Assembly: GCF_000002425.4 (NCBI RefSeq)
Contig: NC_037274.1
Coordinates: 566,574 to 630,573, forward strand
Direction: 5' to 3'
DNA length: 64,000 nucleotides
Source: Physcomitrium patens
Taxonomy: Eukaryota; Streptophyta; Bryopsida; Funariales; Funariaceae
The notes under the pieces were generated by a model that had not been told where the DNA came from, did not search any database, and was given only the letters and a program-made list of their open reading frames with translations. The translations under genes and the position numbers were made by a program. Below, in pieces: positions 48,481-59,968 of the stretch. Every line of letters begins with the position of its first letter. The stretch's first letter is position 1.

Positions 48481-49660
48481 TGTTTTATTGTCAAGGACAT
48501 GAACTAAAAGATGATGCATAAACCAATGGAATCCATATCAAAGAAAAATTAACAAAATAGAAATAAAGAAGTACGTATATTAAAAGAAACTAGAAAGGCT
48601 TATTACCAAAAGACAAAAAAACTTGAGACTCTTGAAACTAGACTAGAAGCAAGAAAGGAGTTGATAAGAGTGAAGAGGGCTTCATTCTTGTCTCTATATA
48701 TACTATCTAACTAGAATACATGCCTTGACTTACAAGGCAAGTTTTTCTATGTATGGGCCAGATAGTTAGCTTGGTCTCTAAGCTAACAACATGTATGACA
48801 CATGGCCAACTTGTTGACCACGTTTCTAACCCAAAAAATCAATTAAAGATACCTATAAAGTCAAAGCAGCATCTATAAAGCTTCTAAGAAGCTTCCATAG
48901 AAGATATTATAGAATTAACTTACTTTTACCTACTTCTACTTACTTCTATCTATTTATACATGTAATTATTGGCTTACATGTACATGTCTATGATATTATC
49001 TTCTCTTCTAGGGATGAGATCCACGAGGAGCGATTAATATATGTTGCAGAAATCTATAATACAATGAATTATAGTCGCCACATACTCAGATCTTTGTTTT
49101 CTTCATAGATGGTTGATAGGGCCTCTCAACCATCGATAGTGTCTCATACCAAGGTAGAAAGACCACTTTGTTATCTGATCGTTATTGAAGCATTCATAAC
49201 TTCCTTCAAATAAAATATTTGGAACATCGTCAAGAGTTATTCTTACCTCTAATAAAATTATCAAACATCAGGAGTTTCTTCCAAGGTTGTGATAACAAAC
49301 GTATTGTATCTTACCATTTATTTAAGGAAAAATATATTATTCTTGAGGATCTTCATCTCGATTGCATCATCTTGAAGATTATAATAATTTTAATGTCTTA
49401 TCCAGTAGGTCACCAAACATAGACTCTTCAATCAAATCTACTCGTTGTTGATTTTCCATCTCCTTGGCGTCACAACTATAAAGAAGCTACAAATATGGAT
49501 TGAAAGTAAAATGTTATCTTACCTAGATCTTGTTTTTTTTATAAAGAAGTTTTTCATCTTAATTTTGATGGATGTCGTCAATGAAAAGCCTCTATCACCT
49601 TTATTGCATTTGTAATATTTTTTATTTGCTCCCATATGTATTTACTAATATCATATCTAT
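48480..49660. other. Flank between copia and chromovirus A
   Basis: AT-rich sequence, possibly copia 3' LTR up to about 49.15 kb and chromovirus A 3' UTR/LTR beyond. A short perfect inverted pair (ATGGTTGA and TCAACCAT) occurs near 49.11 kb. No gene is recognised. Confidence 0.4.
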
Positions 49661-49661
49661 A

Positions 49662-52600
49662 CTAATACACAAGATATTCTAATTTATTTTGATGCTGCCT
49701 TGAATCCAGGACTTCTTCCACTTTGAACTCTTTATTATTGTATGCTTCTATAGGATAAGGTGGAGCTTGTCTTTTTTTTGGTATGCCAAGTATCTTGTAT
49801 GGCTCAAGAAGAGATACATAGAATATTGGATGGATTTTCATTGAATTTGGTAGGTATAAATGATATACAACTAGATTGATTTGTGTAAAAATAGAAAATG
49901 GTCTAAGTCTATGATAGTCCAATTTATCATAAAGATGAGTGATCTTGATATTGTGATAGAGTAACCATACCTTATCACTCGTGTGGAATGGTGGTTGTTC
50001 CTTTCCATAGACATCCACATTGATCTTTTATTATTCTTGAGCTTCTTTTAATTGTGCCTTTATTATTGTATGTAGCTCTGATAAATGATTTGTCAAATCT
50101 TGTGCCATAGGATTATCAGCTTTTTGAAAAGTCAAAAGTATCAAATTATAGATGATAATTATAATTGGTAAAAAAAGGTATTTATTTTGTAGAAGAATGT
50201 ACTGTGTTATTATAAGCAAACTCTACCAATGACAAAAGAGTTGTCCAATCATCTTATTGATAGTTGATGGTACATCTTAAATATTACTCCAAAACTTAAT
50301 TAACATGCTCTATTTGTCTATAATTTGATGATGGAATGTCAAAGATAGTTTTATATCTACTTTTAGAATTTTGAAAAGAGTCCACCAAAATCTTGATATA
50401 AATTGAGTTCCTCTATCCAATATAATATCTTTGGATAATCCATGATAGCGATAGATATTGCCAAGAAAGAACTTAGCTGTTTCTTCACCTAAGATAGATT
50501 TTGTATATAGTACAAGATATGCCATCTAATTAAAATAATCTGCTATCATGAATATAGAGTCATAAGAACCTGAGATTGGAAGATCTATGATGAAATCTAT
50601 AGAAATAAAAGACCATGGTTGTTTTAGAATAGGTAATGGTTGAAGAAGTCTATAAGGTCGATGACAAGGAGTTTTTAATCTTGAATAAATATCGCAAGTC
50701 TTTTATACCCTTCCATATTTGTAGCCACCAAAAATCTCTAGATATAAGCTCCAAAGTCTTCTTGTATCCAAAATATCCTGCTGCTGGAAAGTCATGACTT
50801 GCTCAAAGAACACGTAATCATATTTCTTTTTTTAGAACATATAATTGACCTTCAAAATAAAGTAGGTTGTTTTTGAATTCAAACTTAGAAGTATCTTGTG
50901 ACTTAAAAGAAGGATTCTTAATATTAAGAATAAGAGGATCAAAAGACATAATTGATTGGATTTATTTCACAAAGGTCGAATCAACAATGAACATTGATTT
51001 TATTACTCGAAGATAAAAATACTCTGATTTTAAGAGAATTGTTCTTTATCAATCAAAAGATGCATCTTTTTCTTTTGGTATAATATAAGAATATTTAGAA
51101 AGAATTTTTGACAAATTTTATTATTTTTTGGGTCGATTTGTAATTTTGAAATCAAATCTTGATAAGGACATGCTCCAACGGGCTTGGCGACAATTTAAAA
51201 TATGTATTGACATGAAGTACTTAAGATTCTTACGATCCGTACATATGGTGACTGAATTAGAAGAACCTTCTAGATGATGATGCCATTCTTGAAATGAATT
51301 CATGATTACAAGAAGTTTTTTTTTCATGGATTTCATAGTTAATCTTGGTTGCTAAAACTTTTTTGGAATAAAAAGCTATTAGATGAAGTTTATCATTTGT
51401 TCCCATTTATAAATATACGGCATCCAAAGCAAAGTTTGATGCATTTGTTTTCATAAAAAATGCCTTAGAAAAGTTGATGCGATACAAGATTGGTACAAAA
51501 ATAAAGGTTGACTTCAAAGTTTTAAAAGATGCTTCAGCTTCTTTATTCCACTCAAGTTTGTCTTTGCAAGTCAAACATGTAAGTGGAGCTGCAACTGGAG
51601 AGAAGTCTTTGATGAAGATGAGATAATAGTTGGTAAAGTCCAAAAAGCATTGGACATATCTTACTATTTTTAAAATATTCTAATCTATAATTATTTAAAC
51701 TTTTTTAGGATCCATCATAAGTCCATCATTTGAAATGATGTATCTTAAGAAGTTGACTTGAGTAATATAGAATACATACTTTTCTATCTTGACATAGAAT
51801 CCCACATTTCTTAATTTTTATAACACACAACAAGTATGAAGTTCATGTTCATTTGTGTTCTTAGAATAGATCAAGATATCATATAAATAACAGATAACAA
51901 AATTATCTAAAAACTCTCGAAAAATATCATTCATTAGATATTGAAAAGCTATTGGTATATTTGTAAGTCCAAAAGGCATGACATTGTATTCAAAATACCT
52001 ATGCTTAGTTCGAAATATAGTCTTTCATTCATCTCTTTCTTTAATACGTACTAGATTATATATTTTTTATAGATCTATTTTTGTATAGATCTTAGCTTGA
52101 TTCAATTAATCAAAAAGTCCAAATATTAAAGATAGAGGGTACCTATTTTTGATAATGATCTTATTGAGTCCTCAATAATCAACACACATCTGCAATGATC
52201 TATCTTTCTTCTTCACAAATAAGATTGAAGCTCCTGCTGGTGATTTGGAATGGCATATGAAATTCTTGGCCAGATTTTCTTCAATATATTCCTTGAGCTC
52301 AATTAATTCATTTTGTAATAAACTATAGATTGATCCAAATGGTGGTTGTGTTCCATCTTAAAGATCAATTGAATAGTCATAGAGATGATGTTCTAGAAGA
52401 GTATCCACATTCTTCTTCTCAAATATATTTTGAAATTCTTGATATTGGCTAGGAATGCCACTTAAAGTCTTTGCGTTATTAGAAACAGGTGTGGCATAAA
52501 TGACATAAGGTGATCCTTCTTTTGCAACATGCATGAAAGTTCTTGCACCTACAAACATAGGTTTAACTATACTAGACTTATGACTTTCTACTAGATTAAT

Positions 52601-54027
52601 TTTACTCTTAATTATGCTTTTAGAAAATTCAAGGATACGAGAAATCCAATCTATGTAAGGATTATACTTTTTTAACGATGATAAACCTAAAATGACTCGA
52701 TTAGAGAGAGATGTAGTTATATTAAAGATTACACAACTACTATGATCATTTATTACTATATCTATAGGAAGTATTTTATGAATAACATCTCTAGAATACA
52801 AAAGATGACCATCTATGACTTCTACATAAATAAGTTTGATTTTTTGTATTAACAATATTTTATGACTTTTAACAAATTCTACGTCTAAGAAATAAGTTGA
52901 GGCTCTTGAATCTATCAAGATAAAGGCTTTATAATTATTAGGTCCTAAATACATATCTATTATAAAATAAAGAGAGGGTTCTAAGGAGAGGATAAGACCT
53001 TTATTAGAAATTGTATAAGATTTCAGCCACACGGTCCCTATTGTAGCTAGACAAATTCATTTTCTTACACATTGTCGTCTTTGACAAATGTTTTTCTCAT
53101 TTTGTTATTTTTTCGCTTCTTTAGAAAATATTGAGGAGTATGTTTAGGTTCTCTACAATATAAGTACAATCCTACTTGACGGCAATGAATCTTTTCTTGC
53201 TCAATAAGAGGTTTAAAACATACCATATCAATTTGCATATCCTTTGCTTTTGAATGTATGTATTGAGGAGATGTTGGTATTAACATTGAATTATAATAAC
53301 ATTGAGGCCCATTTGTACGATTCTCAGATTGAAATTCAAAAAATCGATTGTTGCATTTTACAACAAACTCAATTACTTGACTCAATGTTTGAAGATCAGA
53401 TAAGTTGAGCATCAATTTCTTTACTTCATATTATAATCCATAGAAAAATTGGCTAATAAGTGCACCATTATCCCACTTGATATTAATTGTAAGTTGTCAA
53501 AACTGTAAAGCATATAACATTACAGATCGATTGCCTTCTAACAAAATATGGATCTTTTGGATTGCAACATGAGTTGTATCATGTTTTCTATATATAAACT
53601 AGAATTCTACCAAAAACACCTCCAAATTATCCAATATTGAATCTCGTCGTTCAAAAAAAGATGAAAACCATGATAGAATTGAATCTAAAAGAAGTGTACC
53701 AATGAATCTAACTTGTGATCTTAGAATTGGATAGCTTTGAGGTTGAAGTTCAATCATAAATTATACTTGATTGATAAATCTTCAAAATTTGGATCTTGTA
53801 CCATCAAACTTCTCGGACAAGGAAATTCTTGGTTCTCTAATACTTGAAATATGTTCCATCATGGGTAGGAGGACATGATTTGGTACAGATGTTGAAGCAG
53901 CTCTATATCCTCACTTCCTACCATTCTTGTTGATCTTTGTGGAAATAAGCTAAATTTATGTATCGCAAGCATCAACTCTCTCAATTGTTCTTGCATTTGT
54001 GCCATTGCACTCTTCATTTCAACAAGC
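49662..54027 (-). mobile_element. Decayed chromovirus A (Ty3/gypsy with chromodomain)
   Basis: A near-complete gag-pol can be followed on the minus strand. The gag N-terminus (ELVEMKSAMAQMQEQLREL) abuts 54027. Gag with a degraded knuckle (LYLYCREPKHTPQYF, 53415-53065) is followed by protease (LIDSRASTYFLD, Arg for the catalytic-loop Gly; 53032-52358). RT follows ([23 protein letters not shown], then CYLYDILIYSK with the second-last Asp of YLDD changed to Tyr). RNase H is at 51643-51121 (CTDRKNLKYF), integrase at about 50.9-50.2 kb, and a C-terminal chromodomain-type end EFKVEEVLDSRQHQNKLEYL at 49662-50018. It is the same lineage as element B, but far more AT-rich and broken by stops. Its gag is cut at 54027 by the insertion of B; its own 5' end is therefore displaced beyond the window. 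Confidence 0.92.
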
Positions 54028-54045
54028 TGTCATGGACATATATTA

Positions 54046-54183
54046 GAAGATTCTTCGAATATTCTTCTAGAATATTCTCTAAAGATTCTCTAAATATTCC
54101 TTTAGAAGGTTCTAGAAGATTCTTAGAATATTTCCTAAAGATTCTCTTAGAAGGTTCTAGAATATTCTTAGAAGGTTCTAGAA
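54046..54183 (+). promoter_or_regulatory. Heat-shock element array in the chromovirus B LTR
   Basis: Perfect nGAAnnTTC modules are packed upstream of the TATA box. GAA-TTC pairs lie at 54046-54053 and 54057-54064, a three-unit TTC-GAA-TTC element at 54065-54077, four-unit GAA-TTC-GAA-TTC elements at 54105-54122 and 54150-54167, and a three-unit GAA-TTC-GAA element at 54171-54183. Two more pairs lie in the adjacent 30-bp units (54214-54221 and 54274-54281). Three or more alternating units with two-base gaps is the binding site of a heat-shock-factor trimer. The design resembles the heat-activated ONSEN/COPIA78 LTR of Arabidopsis. Activity here is predicted, not shown. Confidence 0.8.
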
Positions 54184-54200
54184 TATTTTGATAGATTCTA

Positions 54201-54290
54201 GGAAGTTGCTCGAGAAGTTTCCTAATTAGTAGAAGTTGTTGGAGAAGCGTCCTAGTTAGCGGAAGTAGCTCGAGAAGCTTCCTATTCAAT
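54201..54290 (+). repeat. Three 30-bp tandem units before the TATA box of LTR B
   Basis: Units 54201-54230, 54231-54260 and 54261-54290 align without gaps and share GGAAGT..CT, a GAGAAGnnTCCTA core and a T/AGT-type end. Units 1 and 3 contain a GAAnnTTC pair. The array ends two bases before TATATATA at 54293-54300, so it occupies the proximal promoter. Confidence 0.85.
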
Positions 54291-54483
54291 AGTATATATA
54301 GGAGTCGAGGCTGAAGGGTTCTTCAGTCTCGACAACACATCTCTTGGAGTTCTAGCTCACCTTTCTGGTGTTGTTCTTGTACTCATCTGTTTAATCTAGT
54401 TCTGCCACTTCTTCTTGAACTTCTTGTTAGATTTCAAGTCTGTATTTTGTGTCCGTGACAGTTTGTCGAGACTGCATTTTCAC

Positions 54484-54498
54484 TGGTATCAGAGCTAG
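54484..54498 (+). other. Primer-binding site of chromovirus B
   Basis: TGGTATCAGAGCTAG is complementary to the 3' end of plant initiator methionine tRNA, the usual primer of plant chromoviruses and copia elements. It starts within two bases of the proposed LTR end. Confidence 0.8.
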
Positions 54499-54763
54499 TT
54501 CCTTCTTGTTAGAGAGTGGATTACCCCTCTTCTTGAAGGTGTGCTAGTGTTTTAGAGGTTGCGGATTATCCTCCTCTAAACTGATATCTCTTCTTTCTCA
54601 ATATTGGAGCCTTATTCTTCTTGGAGAGAGTGGATTACCCCTCATCTTGGAGTCTTAAGGCGTTTTAGAGGTTGCGGAGTACTCTCCTCTGAACCAATAT
54701 TGTCCTCTTGTCAAAACTCTTTTTTCTTCTTTCTGAAGGTTAGTCGAAGGTTAAGACGTTAAA

Positions 54764-55765
54764 ATGGCTGAAAGTTTGGAATCCAAACTAGACGCCATCA
54801 TAAATGCTCTTGCCTCGTTGTCACATAGGACAACAGAGATCGAAGGAGTCATGGTAGGACTCCATAACAATGGAGCATCTGGGATAGCGCCATCTAAAGC
54901 ATATCACCTTCAAACTTCTGCGCCAGAAGAAGCAGTTCTACTTCCATTTCAACAAGATCGAGTAGTCCTACAACGAAAGGAGCCTCGAGTTAGTCTTCCG
55001 GATAAGTTTGATGGAACTCGTTCCAAGTTTCGAGGTTTTGTCAACCAAATCAGGTTGATAACAATTTTACAGCCCGAACGTTATCCGACGGAGGAAGCGC
55101 GTGTTGGGCTTGTTGGAACCTTGCTTACAACACAAGCTCTGTCTTGGTTTACTCCCTTGTTCGAGAAGCGATCGCCAATCCTGAGCAACTTTGAAACGTT
55201 CTTGGAGACGTTTGCAGAAGCATTTGGCGAGCATGATAAAGTTCGATGGGCTACAACAAAGATCCGATCGCTACGACAAGGAACACGCTCTGCATCAGTC
55301 TATGCCTCGGATTTCAGACAATTGGCAAGTGACATTAATTGGGGTGAAGAGGCGTTGGTGAGTCAGTTTTATTGGGGCTTGAAGGATGATGTGAAGGACT
55401 TGCTGTTATCTCTTCCTGATCCTCAAACGCTCAACGAAGCTATTAGCCAAGCTATAAAGTGTGACAACCGCCTATTCCAGCGTCGCCAAGACCAACGTCC
55501 AAGACACCAAATGACTCGTTACGATGTGACTATGTCTGCAAATAGCTTAAACTCACATTCGAAGGCAACAGACATGCAAATCGACACGGCGCGTGTCCGA
55601 TCTCTTACTCCAATAGAGAAGAAACGGCGTATGGAGGAAGGGTTATGTTTGTACTGTGGAGAAGAAGGTCACAAGGTTGGAAATTGCCCCAAGAAGCAAA
55701 ATTGGCACCCTGTCAAGACTAGAAATGCGATGATTCCAAAAAATGACGACGCCCAGCCACAGTAG
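54764..55765 (+). CDS. gag: Chromovirus B gag, 333 aa
   Basis: Intact open frame from the ATG at 54764. It starts with a helical segment (ESLESKLDAIINALASLSHR), followed by the retrotransposon gag core (PDKFDGTRSKFRGFVNQIRL, then WFTPLFEK, FLETFAEAFG, LRQGTRSASVYASDFRQLA) and one CCHC knuckle, CLYCGEEGHKVGNC, near the C-terminus. It forms the particle that packages element RNA. Pol follows in another frame after the stop, although gag-pol is usually a single frame in chromoviruses. Either one base has been lost or gained, or the frame is changed in translation. The open state contrasts with its relative A. Confidence 0.93.
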   Translation: MAESLESKLDAIINALASLSHRTTEIEGVMVGLHNNGASGIAPSKAYHLQTSAPEEAVLLPFQQDRVVLQRKEPRVSLPDKFDGTRSKFRGFVNQIRLITILQPERYPTEEARVGLVGTLLTTQALSWFTPLFEKRSPILSNFETFLETFAEAFGEHDKVRWATTKIRSLRQGTRSASVYASDFRQLASDINWGEEALVSQFYWGLKDDVKDLLLSLPDPQTLNEAISQAIKCDNRLFQRRQDQRPRHQMTRYDVTMSANSLNSHSKATDMQIDTARVRSLTPIEKKRRMEEGLCLYCGEEGHKVGNCPKKQNWHPVKTRNAMIPKNDDAQPQ

Positions 55766-58560
55766 GAACCGTGCGGCTGGACAATCTAATATCACGACAA
55801 CAATCAGGTTCCTCCTTCTCTGTCCAACCTGCCCGTTGTTTTACAATTCATTTGTTTTTAGGCCCTCAAAAACAAAAAACTTTAGCTTTATTGGATTCGG
55901 GGGCATCTACTTGTTTTTTAGATGAAGAGTTTGCTAAACTCCACAAGATCCGTTTAGTACAGAAGTCCAAACCTGTTCACGTAGAGGTGATAGATGGACG
56001 ACCCTTATTGTCAGGTAACGTTACCCACGAATCAGAAACTATAGAAGTGGTGTTTAAGGACCATAGTAGTCACATTATTTTTAATATTATTAGAACCCCA
56101 TCAAGCCCTGTTATCCTTGGTCTTTCTTGGTTAGAAGATCATAATCCGTCCATTGATTGGAGGCTACGAAGGATAACATTTCCTGAAAAAAATAATAATA
56201 AACCTGTTGGTAGAACCTACATGAAGAAATCCATGTTTATTGGAGCGAGAGCGTTCCTAAGATCGTCCAAGGAAGGTGCACCATTTGTCATTTATGCAGC
56301 TCCAACTAGCGGCGAGAATATCTCAATATCGAATATACCAGAGCAATATAGGGATTTTGAAGACGTGTTTCAGAAGAAGAACGCCGATATACTGCCGGAA
56401 CATCGACCATATGATTGCGCCATAGACTTAGAGGAAGGAGCGCAACCACCTTTTGGTCCAATATACAACCTATTGCAGACGGAGTTGGCAGAATTACGGA
56501 AGTACATCGATGAGAATCTAGCCAAGAATTTTATTCGACATTCAAAGTCGCCAGCTGGAGCACCAATCCTATTCGTGAAGAAAAAGGATGGCTCACTGCG
56601 GATGTGCGTGGACTACCGAGGACTCAACAAGGTGACCAAGAAAAATCGCTATCCCTTACCTTTGATCTCCGGCCTCTTAGATCAACTTGGACGTGCAAGG
56701 ATTTTTACAAAGATTGATTTAAGAGGAGCCTACAACCTTGTGCGAATCAAAGAAGGAGATGAATGGAAGACAGCCTTTCGTACAAGGTATGGCCATTTTG
56801 AGTACAATGTCATGTCTTTTGGTCTTACCAATGCTCCAGCGGTCTTTCAGCATATGATGAACGACATCTTTCGGGAGTACCTCGATGACTTTGTTGTCAT
56901 CTATCTGGATGATATTTTGATATTTTCCAAGAATGAAGAAGAACATGAGAAGCACGTTTGTTTGATTCTTGAAAAACTACGCGAACGAGGACTCTACGCC
57001 AAGTTGGAGAAGTGTCAATTTCACCAGAATGAGATGGAATTTTTGGGCTTCATTGCGACTACAGAGGGCTTGAAGATGGATCCAAAAAAGGTAGAAGCAA
57101 TTATATCTTGGGAAGTTCCGAAGACGGTTAGAGATGTTCAGTGTTTTCTTGGATTTGCTAACTTCTATCAGATCTTCATCAAGAATTATTCTCAAGTTGC
57201 TGCACCACTCACGCGTCTAACAAGCAAAGACAAGCTCGAATGGGGATCACAAGCAGCAAAAGCATTTCAAGATCTCAAGACGGCATTCACTACGGCTCCA
57301 ATCTTGGTACACCCTGACTTTGCAAAGGCTTTCTATTTAGAGACCGATGCTTCAGATTTTGCTTTGGGAGCTGTGCTTTCACAGATGGGCATAGACAAGA
57401 AGCTTCACCCAGTTGCGTTCTATTCACGGAAGTTCTCTGCTGCTGAGATCAACTACGAGATCCACGACAAAGAGCTGCTTGCTATAGTGGATGCCTTCCA
57501 AGAGTGGCGTCACTTCCTCGAAGGAGCTGCACATCCAGTGACTGTTTATACGGACCACAAGAATTTGGAGTACTTCATGACAGGTCGAATTTTGAATCGT
57601 CGTCAAGCTCGATGGAATATGTCTCTATCACGATTTGACTTTATTATCACCTACCGCGCTGGAAAACAGCAAGGATTATCTGACGCATTATCGAGGAGAT
57701 CGTATCTTGCGCCAAAGGCTGGAGAAGCAGCGTTTGATCAACAATGTACAACATTGTTGAAACCAGAAAAATTCAGGATTTTTGCTACTATTGCAACTAT
57801 CGATGACGGCTTCCTCAGCGAGGTACGTACTGCGACCATTGAGGATTCTATAGCTCTTGACATCAAACAACGTGTCGATAATGACAAGTTTAAGGTGGAG
57901 GGAGATCTTCTGTATTTTGAGGAGCGGTTGTATATCCCGAAAGGACCAACTCGACTCCGAGTACTTCAATCTCGCCACGACTTTCCAGCTGCGGGACATT
58001 TTGGATTCAACAAGACTTTGGAGCTCATTTCACGAGATTTTTGGTGGCCTCAAATGTGGAAGGATGTGAAGGAATTTGTCCTTTCTTGTGATGTTTGTTC
58101 AAGATCCAAGATCCCTCGACATCGTCCATATGGACTTCTCCAGCCATTGCCTATTCCGCACCGACCATGGTCTTCAGTTTCTATGGACTTCATTACGGAC
58201 CTACCGCCATCGAATTCATTTGACATCATCTTTGTTGTGGTGGATCGATTTACAAAGATGGCGCATTTCGTGCCTTGCAAAAAAACATCGTCAAGTGAAG
58301 ACACCGCAAGACTCTTTCTTGATAACATATATCGTTATCATGGCCTACCAGATGATATCATGTCGGATCGAGGTACTCAGTTTGTATCCAAGTTTTGGAG
58401 GTCCCTCTTTGAGATATTGAAGGTGGATATTAAGCTCTCTTTGGCTTTTCATCCTCAAACTGACGGTCAAACGGAGCGGGTGAATCAAGTTTTGGAGCAA
58501 TATTTACGATGCAGCATCAACTATCAACAAGATGATTGGACTGCATATCTACCGCTGTCG
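55747..58560 (+). CDS. pol: Chromovirus B pol, interrupted by element C
   Basis: This frame is open from 55747 (just after a stop) with no ATG near its start. Order: protease LALLDSGASTCFLD; reverse transcriptase with LFVKKKDGSLRMCVDYRGLN, FTKIDLRGAYNLVRI, FGLTNAPAVFQ and the active site YLDD; RNase H with ETDASDFALGAVL and YTDHKNLEYF; integrase zinc finger (H-H-C-C ending CDVCSRSK) and core with MDFITDLPPS, MSDRGTQF and DGQTERVNQ supplying Asp, Asp and Glu. All catalytic residues I can check are present. The reading stops at DDWTAYLPLS, where TGTTGTAACACG of element C begins; the remaining integrase end and chromodomain should lie beyond C, outside the window. The frame runs 24 bases into C before a stop. 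Confidence 0.95.
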
Positions 58561-59897
58561 TGTTGTAACACGAGTATACAGTGAAAATAAAAAGAAAGGG
58601 GAATTTTATTAATATTCAGTTACCTCGAATATTGGGAGCATCGACCAACTCCAGTACAAATACTGAGTGGTCAGGTTCAGTGACTCCGTTACAGTCTGCC
58701 GGGGCATACTGAAATGCCCCGTTGGATTCCAATAACGGGAGTCAGCAGGAAGAGAAGGACCAATTCACACGACGGGTTCGAAGAGCCAATTGGATCCAAT
58801 TTCGATAATCCAATCCGGGTCCTCTTACCCAATATGAGACCTGTATTGGTGGGGCAACCCAATGCAGTCTAGTTACGGGAAATCCAGGTCTTACTACGGG
58901 TCTTAGCCAATCTGACGCGAGGACCAATTTGACCCAATTACGGGAACATCCAGGTTACTACGGGCATCTTTTCCAATATAGGACCTGAATTGGTCGGGCG
59001 ACTCAATGTGGTCCCGATTACGGGGTTCGATTCTGTTTCAGGCTGTCCTGTTCTATGTGCCGTCTCAGGGAACGTTGTTTTCGGTAAATGGATTTCTTAA
59101 AGGCAAAAACGGAGGAGAAAGTTTGACGGCGAGAGCCAATTTCGGATCCAAGCTTGAGGTGGGAGCCAATTCCGGATCTAAGACGGAAGATTGAAGAAAT
59201 TCAGAGGATAAGGTTAGGTGGGATATAGTTTTGGAGGGTGTGGGGTTTTTTTTTTGAGGGAAATCGGGGGGGGGAAGGATTTTTCAAGCTTTTGCAAGGT
59301 TACCAGTTCGGGGTTTTTTTTTATTGGAGGTTTTTGAAGATCAAGGGAAAGAGAGAGAGGAGCTTCATGCTTCGGGTCGGGGAAGGAAAGACATAGAATT
59401 TGGATTTTTCTTCTTCGTAGAGTTTTGGGGAAGACTGAGGCAATCGCTGCTGAAGTCAATGTTGTAATGGTGAATCGGGATTTTTAAATGAAGTGGGTTT
59501 GAATACTCTTGACTGTTTTGTGAAATCAAGTTACGTCTGTGATTGAAGGATTAAAAGGGTGTCTATAGGATTGAGTATGCGGAGTGAATGAAATTTATTG
59601 GGTTAATCTAACAAGACAGTCAGTGGATACAAGATCGTAAGTACAAAGCAGTATTGAAGGTTAACAGTTTGGGTTGTACGGGGTTCTCTGTAACGTCTAG
59701 AGACCTACCGGCTGGGGCATAAAGGACTTCAACAAGCAGTCGAAGAGCACCCGTATAGATTTACGGTGTATTCTTGTAGTCGTTTATATTCCAGCAGTAA
59801 AAACTGATAGACTGCTTGACTATCGGCGGATCTCCATACTACCTTCTACAGCCAGACGCCCGGCACATTCTCGAGCAGGAAAGCACGTAATACGACA
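58561..59897 (+). repeat. 5' LTR of element C
   Basis: It begins TGTTGTA at the point where B's integrase is cut and ends TACGACA, an inverted match with one difference, three bases before the primer-binding site. The length is about 1.34 kb. Between about 58.74 and 59.03 kb it contains degenerate repeats: units with CCAATATGAGACCTGTATTG and CCAATATAGGACCTGAATTG, and recurring TTACGGGAA/CATCCAGGTTACTACGGG blocks. The start could be three bases later (TGTAACA). The second LTR is outside the window. Confidence 0.75.
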
Positions 59898-59901
59898 TAA
59901 G

Positions 59902-59917
59902 TGGTGAACCCGACGTG
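59902..59917 (+). other. Primer-binding site of element C
   Basis: TGGTGAACCCGACGTG follows the LTR by four bases. The TGG..CCCGACGTG pattern is the usual primer-binding layout of several Ty3/gypsy groups; I cannot name the tRNA with certainty. Confidence 0.6.
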
Positions 59918-59968
59918 AAAGCTTGAGGTAGAAGGTATTGGATTTCGGTTGATTTTATCTTTATTTTT

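Larger units (their letters stand above)
54028..54482 (+). repeat. 5' LTR of chromovirus B
   Basis: The LTR begins TGTCATGG directly after gag sequence of element A and ends with CA at 54482, one base before a primer-binding site (TGGTATCAGAGC at 54484). An alternative end at 54460 gives a five-base inverted end TGTCA/TGACA, but leaves the primer site farther away. It contains a heat-shock-element array, three 30-bp tandem units and a TATATATA box at 54293, so transcription probably starts around 54.32-54.33 kb. The 3' LTR is outside the window. Confidence 0.8.

Noticed and set aside
49130-49160. Sequence resembling a tRNA-Met primer-binding site on the minus strand
   Set aside because: The match to TGGTATCAGAGC is poor and its place relative to the neighbouring elements is wrong for a primer site.
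49530-49640. Short piece resembling the start of a plant RNase H domain (FHLNFDGC)
   Set aside because: Too short and no continuation; could be chance in AT-rich sequence.
55736-55746. A-rich run before ATGACG as a -1 slippery site for gag-pol of element B
   Set aside because: A -1 slip there meets a TGA at once (55744-55746), so it cannot lead into pol.
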